Part shown: piece by piece, positions 6,600-11,874 of the stretch
How positions within the stretch are numbered: the stretch's first letter is position 1
Layout of the letters: every line of letters begins with the position of its first letter
NCBI GenBank assembly: GCA_025464585.1
Contig: JAODGL010000089.1
Location: 1 to 11,874 of the forward strand
DNA from: Methanosarcinales archaeon
Lineage (GTDB): Archaea; Halobacteriota; Syntropharchaeia; Alkanophagales; Methanospirareceae
Direction: 5' to 3'
Length of the DNA stretch: 11,874 nt
Translations under genes and position numbers: made by a program
Notes under the pieces: generated by a model
The model's input: only the letters and a program-made list of their open reading frames with translations
What the model was told of the DNA's origin: nothing
Database searches by the model: none

Positions 6600-7202
6600 T
6601 CAAGAAGAAAGTGCCTCAAATATACTTTTAACCTGCTTCTCAGTTTCCTCCCTCGGACCTTGATTATTTATGATGAAATCAGCGAATTTCAGCTTCTCTT
6701 TCAGGGGCATCTGTAAATCAATCATTTTTTTAGCTTCTTCCCTCGTTACCCCTTCTCGCTCCATCACCCGCCTCATTTGCGTCTCCTCGTTGACATAAAC
6801 AACAATTACCCTATCGAATTCCTTTTGAAGCCCGGTCTCTATTAGCAAAGGGACATCAATAACCACAAGAGCATTTGGATCTGGCTCTATTCTCTTTATC
6901 GCCTCTATCCTTTCCATACACTTCTCCCACACTTCCGGCTGTATAATCCGTTCTAAAACCTTGCGCTGCTCAGAATCGTTGAACACTATTCTTCTCAGAT
7001 TTGCCCTGTCTATCTCTAAATCTTTCTTCAATATAGCCTTACCAAAGAAATTCACGATTTCCCACCACGCTTTTGAACATGGTCTTACCACCTCTCTACT
7101 CAATACATCACAGTCTATCCCGTAAGCGCCGAGGTTCATAAATGCACTTAATACGAGGCTCTTTCCACTTGCCACTCCTCCGGTTATGCCAACAATCCGC
7201 AT
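6600..7202 (-). CDS. coaE: Dephospho-CoA kinase, bacterial CoaE type
   Basis: 200 residues, the usual CoaE length. The enzyme phosphorylates the 3'-hydroxyl of dephospho-CoA, the last step of CoA synthesis. The P-loop GGVASGKS is at 8-15. IDCDVLSREVV (29-39) corresponds to the family's IDxDxxxR segment. VVIDVPLLIETGL (112-124) is the CoaE hallmark, and the R-rich lid with TREEAKKMIDLQ (152-163) and ADFIINNQG (174-182) completes the pattern. It lies 24 bp downstream of the mfnF-like gene on the same strand, so the two probably form a cofactor operon. Most archaea use an unrelated GTP-dependent dephospho-CoA kinase (DUF359 family), so this bacterial-type gene may be a transfer. Confidence 0.88.
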   Translation of the reverse strand: MRIVGITGGVASGKSLVLSAFMNLGAYGIDCDVLSREVVRPCSKAWWEIVNFFGKAILKKDLEIDRANLRRIVFNDSEQRKVLERIIQPEVWEKCMERIEAIKRIEPDPNALVVIDVPLLIETGLQKEFDRVIVVYVNEETQMRRVMEREGVTREEAKKMIDLQMPLKEKLKFADFIINNQGPREETEKQVKSIFEALSS

Positions 7203-7226
7203 GTCTGCACTTTTTCTTTTATTTTG

Positions 7227-8258
7227 CTAAGAAAAGGTTTGTTCTAACAACCTTGAAACGGCATAAGCAGGAAATGTCGCCGATATTTTCTTACCATAGA
7301 GGGAAGAAAGCGATAAGAATTCGAGCTCCAGTAAATCCGCTGCTTCTTTCACAATAAAGTCCCCTATCCCTGCTGATACCACCATTTTCAACTTATATTT
7401 TTGTTTCTGGCTCTTCATTGAATCAACCAACTCCGTTACCTGCACTTCCTTTACCTGCTCTGCGATACCGAGAACGCTGTCCTCCCCTATCTCTTCGAGG
7501 TCGCAGCATACCACCCTTGCCAGTCTTCGCATCGCACTTATCCGGCTTTTTCCCTCTTCTTCTCTACCTACAAAGGCATGGCTGTCCGGGCTTTCACAGT
7601 GGTAATCGCTGCTATTCAAATATCCGAGGACGCGGTAAGCATCAGCAGTAATCGCGAAAAGTTCTGCGGAAGTCTTGCATGCCTCTCCCGTTTCCCCTAT
7701 CTCGACTTTTTCCAGCAGCGTGGCGAGGTTAGTTCTTAAGACGCCTGAATAGATTAATTCGCCGGATTTTAGTCTTTCGAGGTCTGTTCTCTTCGCCTTT
7801 ATTTCTCCTCCCACAATTGGAATCACATCGGTTGTAGTACTGCCGATGTCAGTGAATATCACATCCCTGTACTGCTCAGATAAGAGCTTCGCCGAGGCAA
7901 GCCAGTTTGTAGATGCGAATGACAGTGGGTCCCTATCTACTTCTGGACCATCTCTGAAAGCGCACTCGTTGTCGAAGAAATTAACATTTTCGAATACACT
8001 GGACAGAGCCTTTTTTATGTATAACACACCCTCTCTTTTCGTCTCGAAGCAATCACACAGTTCTCCGGTCATCACCACTCCTACTGCTTCTAACCCACCC
8101 CCTGCTTCTGTCTCGAACTTCTGTTTCACCTCTGATAGCACATTGTATAGAATGGCATTATTCTTCCACAAAGGTGCATAAATCGTATCTGCAAAGCCAT
8201 CTACACCAGATGTTGCTACTTTTGTATTCGCACCCCCGACATCTATGCCTACGAACAT
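7227..8258 (-). CDS. mfnF: MfnF-like methanofuran biosynthesis protein (H4MPT-linked C1-transfer pathway family)
   Basis: 343 residues. The fold is of the hydantoinase / ASKHA ATPase type: GIDVGGANTK (4-13) is the first phosphate loop and FTDIGSTTTDVIPI (135-148) the second. MTGELCDCF (63-71), ASTNWLASA (115-123) and YSGVLRTN (170-177) are conserved-looking blocks of this family, which was first noted as co-occurring with tetrahydromethanopterin-linked C1 metabolism. Archaeal members include MfnF, which joins the aminomethylfuran and gamma-glutamyltyramine halves of methanofuran; membership is by motif recognition, not search. Methanofuran is the first C1 carrier of the methane / methane-oxidation pathway. 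It heads a probable operon with coaE and diverges from grpE across a 56-bp gap. Confidence 0.8.
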   Translation of the reverse strand: MFVGIDVGGANTKVATSGVDGFADTIYAPLWKNNAILYNVLSEVKQKFETEAGGGLEAVGVVMTGELCDCFETKREGVLYIKKALSSVFENVNFFDNECAFRDGPEVDRDPLSFASTNWLASAKLLSEQYRDVIFTDIGSTTTDVIPIVGGEIKAKRTDLERLKSGELIYSGVLRTNLATLLEKVEIGETGEACKTSAELFAITADAYRVLGYLNSSDYHCESPDSHAFVGREEEGKSRISAMRRLARVVCCDLEEIGEDSVLGIAEQVKEVQVTELVDSMKSQKQKYKLKMVVSAGIGDFIVKEAADLLELEFLSLSSLYGKKISATFPAYAVSRLLEQTFS

Positions 8259-8280
8259 ACACTTTTTCTTTTTATGTTTC

Positions 8281-8290
8281 TTTGATCAAA
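8281..8290. promoter_or_regulatory. Central palindrome in the mfnF / grpE divergent region
   Basis: TTTGATCAAA is a perfect 10-bp palindrome centred 28 nt from the mfnF start and 30 nt from the grpE start. It is not a canonical TATA sequence, but it occupies the position where TBP should bind for both leaderless transcripts. It could be a degenerate TATA or an operator. Confidence 0.35.
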
Positions 8291-8314
8291 ATTTCTTTGT
8301 GAAAGAAAGTTTGT

Positions 8315-9061
8315 ATGAATAACGATAGTAGCGAGAGAATAAAAGACTTTAAGGAAGTAGTAGCGCGATTATTAGACGAAGCCTATGTTTGTAGCAAGGA
8401 AGTAGACGTAGAAATAGGCAAACTAAGAGGCATGAAGGGCGAATTAAGTGGAATAGTGAAGGAGCTGGAGAGAATAAAAACGACGTTAGAGGAAAAGAAG
8501 AGAGAAGAGCTAAGCGATGAAGAGCTGGAGGAGATAGGAGATACGGTGAATATTCTAAAAGAGGAGTTGGAAGCTAAGAAAAGGGAAACAGAGGAGATAT
8601 TAAAGGGGAAGGGAGAAGCCGAGAAATATCTGACGGAGTTAAAATACTTAAAAGCAGAGTTCGAGAACTATAAGCGGAGAGCGGAAAAAGATAAACGTGA
8701 ATTTGCAGATTATCTTCTCGAAGGCTTTATAATGGATTTATTACCGATCATGGATAATTTAGAAGTTGCAATAGGGCATGCAAAAGAGAATGAGTACTCG
8801 GAAGGGTTGGTAAAAGGCGTGGAAATGACCGTGAAACAGTTAAAAGAGCTTTTGGAGAGCGAGGGGCTCGAGGAGATAAAAGCAGAAGGTGAGCCATTCG
8901 ACCCTTTTAGACATGAAGTCGTTTCACAGGTGGTAAACGAAGATTATCCTGAGAACACGGTTATAGAGGTGATTAGAAAAGGTTATGTCTTTCGTGAGAA
9001 GGTTATGAGACCTGCGGGTGTGAAGATAGCGATAAAGGGAAATAAGGATTTAATAAAGTGA
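8315..9061 (+). CDS. grpE: GrpE nucleotide exchange factor
   Basis: 248 residues. GrpE dimers release ADP from the chaperone DnaK. The first 115 residues are a long charged coiled coil (for example ELSDEELEEIGDTVNILKEE, 65-84). The family core begins at ELKYLKAEFENYKRRAEKDK (108-127) and LLPIMDNLEVAIGH (142-155). The C-terminal beta domain shows FDPFRHEVVSQVV (195-207) and VIRKGYVFREKVMRPAGVKI (219-238), both diagnostic. The protein is somewhat longer than most bacterial GrpE because of the N-terminal coil. dnaK and dnaJ are not adjacent: the next gene downstream is trpC-like and upstream is mfnF. The start has no Shine-Dalgarno (AAGAAAGTTTGT). Confidence 0.92.
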   Translation: MNNDSSERIKDFKEVVARLLDEAYVCSKEVDVEIGKLRGMKGELSGIVKELERIKTTLEEKKREELSDEELEEIGDTVNILKEELEAKKRETEEILKGKGEAEKYLTELKYLKAEFENYKRRAEKDKREFADYLLEGFIMDLLPIMDNLEVAIGHAKENEYSEGLVKGVEMTVKQLKELLESEGLEEIKAEGEPFDPFRHEVVSQVVNEDYPENTVIEVIRKGYVFREKVMRPAGVKIAIKGNKDLIK

Positions 9062-9178
9062 AGTGGTGTGGATGTCATTAAATCTGTCTCAATGCATACG
9101 GTAGATGTAAGCATCCTCAATGAATGTGTTGTTTATTCAGAAAAGCAATAACCTTACAAAAAATTTTGAGAGCGAAAA

Positions 9179-9931
9179 ATGGTAGAAGAAATACTAAAAA
9201 GGAAACAGGCGACCATCGAGAAGCTAAAACAACGAAGAAGCATAAAAGAAGCGATATTAGAGACGAAAAAAACAGGAAAAAGGGCTGTAATTGCAGAAGT
9301 AAAGAGAAAAGGATTGAAAGAAGGAGAAGAAGCAGTAGAAATAGAAGCTGCGGAAGCGGCGAAAAAAATGGAAACAGGCGGTGCATGTGCAATATCAGTG
9401 TTAACCGACGAAGCTTTTTCAGGTAGTTTAAAAGATTTAAAAACCGTAAAACTCTCTGTTGACCTGCCGGTATTGAGAAAGGACTTCATTTTCGATGACT
9501 TCCAGGTGTACGAATCGTATGTCTATGGCGCAGATGCAATATTGCTAATAGCACGGTTTTTAAGTATCGAGAGAATGCAAGAGCTGGCAAATAAGGCTTC
9601 TTCGCTTGGTATGGAAGCCCTTATCGAGATAGATAGCGAGTCGAAGGAGAAGATTTTGAATCAGGATGTTTTAGAAATCGCATCGTTAATAGGCATAAAC
9701 AATCGAGACCTGAACACGTTTGAAGTGAATTTAGCCACTTTTGAGACGATTGCACCAGAAATTATGCCTGAACTGCCAAAGAGTATCCCTTTAGTGGCGA
9801 TGAGTGGAATTGATAGTAAAGAAGATGCATCAAGGATGTTCGAGGCAGGTGCAGATGCTCTGCTTATAGGCACATCCATAATGAATGCAGAGGCGATAAC
9901 GCAGAAAGTAAGAGATTTGATGAATATATGA
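9179..9931 (+). CDS. trpC: Indole-3-glycerol-phosphate synthase-like (TrpC) protein
   Basis: 250 residues, TIM barrel. IGPS closes the indole ring in tryptophan synthesis. Residues matching the known active site are E40 and K42 (AEVKRK), K101 (LRKDF), E150 (ALIEI), N174 and R176 (INNRDL) and S209 (SGI). FSGS (80-83), YGADAILLI (116-124) and ALLIGTSIM (227-235) complete the TrpC pattern. Two deviations are visible. The phosphate-loop motif KSPS is replaced by KGLK (44-47). The catalytic Glu before SGI (E210 in the Sulfolobus enzyme) is M208. No other trp gene is in the window. The upstream gap (9062-9178) holds no gene; an A-rich stretch (9155-9163) is a weak TATA candidate. The stop overlaps the next gene's ATG (ATGA). 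Confidence 0.82.
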   Translation: MVEEILKRKQATIEKLKQRRSIKEAILETKKTGKRAVIAEVKRKGLKEGEEAVEIEAAEAAKKMETGGACAISVLTDEAFSGSLKDLKTVKLSVDLPVLRKDFIFDDFQVYESYVYGADAILLIARFLSIERMQELANKASSLGMEALIEIDSESKEKILNQDVLEIASLIGINNRDLNTFEVNLATFETIAPEIMPELPKSIPLVAMSGIDSKEDASRMFEAGADALLIGTSIMNAEAITQKVRDLMNI

Positions 9932-10782
9932 GAGGAAACAAGGTGTTAAAAATTTACAGGACTGCTGCGGGGTCAAGCTATTTAAAAATTTTGAATTTAA
10001 GCTTAGTGCTTTTATTCATCTATGGATTCATGACTGGAGCCTGTGCCGGACAACAGCAACAGCAACAAAAACTCGCCGGGTTAACTGACCTCGATTTCAA
10101 TGACGATGGTTATATCAATCAACTCGATTTAAACATATTGAAGTCGCACTTCAACGACAGATATAGCTGGTACGTTCCATGGGATCTGAACGCAGATTTT
10201 CGATGCGATTACAAGGATTTCTATTATTTCGCTGACCACGTTCCTTTAAATTATCGGTATCAGGTAGCGGTAAATATTTCGGTTTGGAATCTGACCAATT
10301 ATACGATAGAGCGAGGCGAAGAACCTGCGGTTATTCTCGATGAGGTTATTTATCCTCAAAATCCAAATCGAACTGTTACGTGGATAGAGCATTACACGAG
10401 TCTTGAATCGCCCAAGAACGAGAACGCAGTTTGTGTTCATTACGCCCGTGACCTTTGCAGATTGGCATACAAAAGTTTAGGACCAAAGACAATAGCATGG
10501 GGCTCTTCTGGCGTTCATGCATACGGAATAATATATACAGGTGGTAACTGGCGAGATTTGTCTAACTGGTTTATTATTGACCCGTTCTGGAAATTGTATG
10601 GCTTTGAGAATATCTCATCCGCAATGGGCTATCATAATACGCATACGATAAAAATCCTGCTCGATGAAGGGCGTTATGGCTATTGGGCAATCCATCTGTC
10701 GGTAGATTATCAGAATAATTCGGTTTACGACCCTTATAAAGCAGAGTACAGGATAGGGCAATTCCGGGAAACAAAATTATAA
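9928..10782 (+). CDS. Secreted dockerin-like / transglutaminase-like protein
   Basis: 284 residues. A basic N-terminus and hydrophobic stretch (about 20-37) ending MTGAC give a signal peptide, possibly a lipobox-like site at C39, followed by six Gln (42-47). Two EF-hand loops follow: D56-x-N58-x-D60-G-Y-x-N64-x2-D67 and D86-x-N88-x-D90-x-R-x-D94-x2-D97, a tandem pair about 30 residues apart as in type I dockerins. The C-terminal half has C169 (NENAVCVHYA), H197 (SGVHAYGI) and D218 (FIIDPFW), spaced and framed like the Cys-His-Asp triad of transglutaminase-like / papain-fold enzymes. Six N-glycosylation sequons (N116, N121, N124, N147, N228, N263) fit an exported archaeal protein. Probable role: surface-attached cysteine peptidase or crosslinker. 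It is translationally coupled to trpC (4-bp overlap), an odd pairing that may be accidental. Confidence 0.75.
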   Translation: MRGNKVLKIYRTAAGSSYLKILNLSLVLLFIYGFMTGACAGQQQQQQKLAGLTDLDFNDDGYINQLDLNILKSHFNDRYSWYVPWDLNADFRCDYKDFYYFADHVPLNYRYQVAVNISVWNLTNYTIERGEEPAVILDEVIYPQNPNRTVTWIEHYTSLESPKNENAVCVHYARDLCRLAYKSLGPKTIAWGSSGVHAYGIIYTGGNWRDLSNWFIIDPFWKLYGFENISSAMGYHNTHTIKILLDEGRYGYWAIHLSVDYQNNSVYDPYKAEYRIGQFRETKL

Positions 10783-10786
10783 ATAG
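10776..10786 (+). promoter_or_regulatory. TATA box for the UPF0282 (pseudo)gene
   Basis: ATTATAAATAG overlaps the stop codon of the dockerin gene. The predicted start site is near 10806, giving a leader of about 14 nt that carries the Shine-Dalgarno at 10808-10814. The promoter looks intact although the gene is broken. Confidence 0.55.
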
Positions 10787-10807
10787 CAAACACCACTCTA
10801 TTTATGT

Positions 10808-10814
10808 GAGGTGA
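10808..10814 (+). promoter_or_regulatory. Shine-Dalgarno deciding the UPF0282 start
   Basis: GAGGTGA lies 5 nt before the ATG at 10820. The GTG at 10811 lies inside this element and has no ribosome site of its own, so translation should begin at 10820 (MLRVKPLAFDSF). Confidence 0.7.
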
Positions 10815-10819
10815 TTGAA

Positions 10820-11448
10820 ATGCTAAGAGTAAAGCCTTTAGCGTTTGACAGCTTTGGCGTGAGGTCTATGGCGACGTTCGTGGAGACTGAAGACTTAAAA
10901 GTGCTAATAGACCCCGGAGTATCCTTAGCCCCGAATAGATATAGTTTACCACCACATCCAGTGGAAGAGCAGAGGATGAGCGAGACATGGGCTGATATAA
11001 AGGAACATCCATCTCGAAGTGATGTTCTTGTGGTTACACATTACCATTACGACCATTACGACCCGGAAGAGCCGGAGATATATAAAGGGAAGATTGTTTA
11101 CTTAAAGCATCCGAAGGAGCTCATAAACAAAAGCCAGGAGAAACGTGCTTCTTATTTCCTGGACAAGCTCACGGGAATACCGAAATCCATAGATATTGCG
11201 GATGCGAAGGAATTCGAGCATGGTTCCACGAGCATAAAATTCTCACACCCGGTTTATCACGGCACAAACCCCAAGCTGGGTTATGTGGTAGAAGTGAGCA
11301 TTTCATGTGGTGGAGAGAAACTGGTTTTTACAAGCGATGTTGAGGGTCCTTCCGTGGCTCAAAGGTGATAACTGCGGCGGAGTATCTTGGGCGTGAGGTG
11401 GAGATGCTGGAGGCGAGAAGAAAAGAGCTTTATGATTACAATCAATAA
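10820..11448 (+). pseudogene. UPF0282 metallo-beta-lactamase-fold hydrolase, internally deleted and frameshifted
   Basis: The N-terminal part is a clear UPF0282 (COG2248-like) protein: KPLAFDSFGVRSMATFVET, LIDPG, the metal-binding THYHYDHYDP motif, and FTSDVEGP. It then stops (TGA 11366-11368) after about 182 residues, while the family is near 300. Directly after, in the +2 frame from 11365, comes VITAAEYLGREVEMLEARRK ending at TAA 11446-11448, which is what the family's C-terminus looks like. So both ends are present but roughly 90-100 residues between GP and the C-terminal helix are missing and the frame is lost. The junction is near 11345-11362. The missing part should contain the distal metal ligands, so the product is unlikely to be active. 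A sequencing or assembly error is the alternative, although a simple indel would not remove the middle. Confidence 0.75.
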
Positions 11449-11452
11449 AGAG

Positions 11453-11746
11453 TGGATGAATTATCTGTGGATATGAGCCTGTTATAATTGTATAGTTGTA
11501 TTTATGACCTTTCAATAGTGTGACGCAGGGGGAACCAGTTACGTTATGTATTGTTATATTATGCCAATCGCCTGTATAGCCGTTCCATGTGCCGTTCGCT
11601 ATCAGGTCGCCGTTTTCATATATTTCGATGGATTCTGTATGCCCACCTGTTCCCGCACAGGGATAGGTGTACAATCTGCTCACGTTGATATCACGGAAAG
11701 GAGTGATTGTGCCGTTGTGCGTGCCAGAAATAGAGGGGTATGGAAT
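11453..11746 (-). pseudogene. Fragment of a surface-protein domain (YPCxGTGGHTE type)
   Basis: Between the TAG at 11749-11747 and about 11453 the minus strand encodes IPYPSISGTHNGTI, SRLYTYPCAGTGGHTESIEI, NGTWNGYTGDWHNITIHNV and YNYTIITGSYPQIIHP. This is the core of a repeated extracellular domain that I recognise from large secreted proteins of methane-oxidising and related archaea, with many N-glycosylation sequons (NVS, NGT, NIT, NVT, NYT). There is no signal peptide and no good start; a GTG at 11683 is only an internal codon. The domain's end is missing: after QIIHP the frame runs into the reverse of the UPF0282 gene end. I read it as a truncated remnant, not a gene. Confidence 0.6.
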
Positions 11747-11874
11747 CTAAATTTTATCAATAAGCAGCCATTTCCATAGCGGGGTATAGCGTATTTTTTT
11801 GTTCCCGACCTTTTCCTCGTCTTCGTACTCCCCTGTGATTATAAGTAAATTATTACATTTTAGTTCCTTGCTTG
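11747..11874 (-). CDS. C-terminal end of a probable archaeal AAA+ ATPase (partial, starts off the right edge)
   Basis: The last 41 codons of a frame enter from the right edge and stop at TAG (11749-11747). The sequence LLIITGEYEDEEKVG followed by RYTPLWKWLLIDKI resembles the C-terminal PD-(D/E)XK-like end of predicted archaeal ATPases (COG1373 / DUF4143 group), which often finish in a strand 'xxIPLWKWLL'. Those ATPases are common, multi-copy accessory genes. The identification rests on a short segment, so it is tentative. The stop is in frame with the surface-domain fragment that follows, which I take as chance. Confidence 0.45.
   Translation of the reverse strand, partial: SKELKCNNLLIITGEYEDEEKVGNKKIRYTPLWKWLLIDKI

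Noticed and set aside
9062..9178. Possible leader peptide or small RNA in the grpE-trpC gap
   Set aside because: The only mini-frame (ATG at about 9072, 10 codons) has no Trp codons, no ribosome site and no visible hairpin pair or terminator, so there is no trp attenuator evidence.
9117..9489. Minus-strand open frames rich in Leu, Phe and Ser opposite trpC
   Set aside because: They mirror the Lys/Glu-rich start of the TrpC-like protein, which has clear family motifs in its own frame.
10811..10813. GTG as start of the UPF0282 gene
   Set aside because: It lies inside the GAGGTGA ribosome site; the ATG at 10820 has the right spacing and begins the family's conserved N-terminus.
11303..11683. 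A 126-residue minus-strand gene starting at GTG 11683
   Set aside because: Only the part down to about 11453 looks like a protein domain; the rest is antisense of the UPF0282 gene. Domain-like sequence also continues upstream of the GTG without a break, so it is a fragment, not a gene with that start.
11747..11749. In-frame TAG as a possible pyrrolysine codon joining the ATPase end and the surface domain
   Set aside because: The sequences on either side belong to unrelated protein types and the ATPase family normally ends at about this point, so an ordinary stop is simpler.
1..11874. tRNA, rRNA, CRISPR arrays, insertion sequences
   Set aside because: No regularly spaced repeats, no transposase-like frame with terminal inverted repeats, and no tRNA-like cloverleaf sequence noticed in the intergenic gaps.

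Overview
The window looks like a chromosomal segment from a euryarchaeon of the methane-cycling (methanogen / anaerobic methanotroph) type. The evidence is a methanogenesis marker protein 3 (UPF0288) gene, a methanofuran-biosynthesis gene (mfnF family), an archaeal UPF0282 metallo-hydrolase, TATA-box promoters with mostly leaderless or Shine-Dalgarno-free first genes, and U-tract style termination. The dockerin-type secreted protein and the remnant of a 'YPCxGTGGHTE' surface domain fit ANME-1 / Syntrophoarchaeia-like archaea best. That lineage call is an inference from gene content alone.

Layout. 1-563 (minus): two short coupled genes of unknown function, a tail-anchored coiled-coil protein and a partial downstream gene. 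651-3269 (minus): mmp3 followed 12 bp later by a radical SAM enzyme carrying an extra iron-sulfur cluster motif. 3270-3320: a 51-bp divergent promoter whose single TTTAAA core sits midway between the two start codons. 3321-5259 (plus): thyX, then a four-CBS-domain protein with a C-terminal ribosome-hibernation-factor-like domain. 5256-6146 (minus): a PfkB-family sugar kinase, convergent and overlapping by 4 bp inside a T5A5 palindrome. 6233-6589 (plus): a small acidic helical protein. 6600-8258 (minus): mfnF then coaE, a cofactor-biosynthesis pair. 8315-9061 (plus): grpE. 9179-10782 (plus): a trpC-like gene, overlapping (ATGA) a secreted dockerin / transglutaminase-like protein. 10820-11874: a decayed zone with a UPF0282 gene that has lost its middle, a minus-strand fragment of a surface-protein domain, and the C-terminal end of what looks like an AAA+ ATPase.

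How the genes fit together. The middle is core metabolism: C1-carrier and CoA cofactors, dTMP synthesis, methane-pathway accessory proteins and chaperone. The two ends are accessory. The points most worth checking are the mmp3-radical SAM pair as a candidate protein-modification module, the CBS-HPF fusion as a nucleotide-sensing ribosome factor, the trpC-like gene with two altered active-site regions, the dockerin-C/H/D protein, and the broken UPF0282 gene beside the surface-domain fragment. All identifications come from reading motifs by eye; no database search was run.
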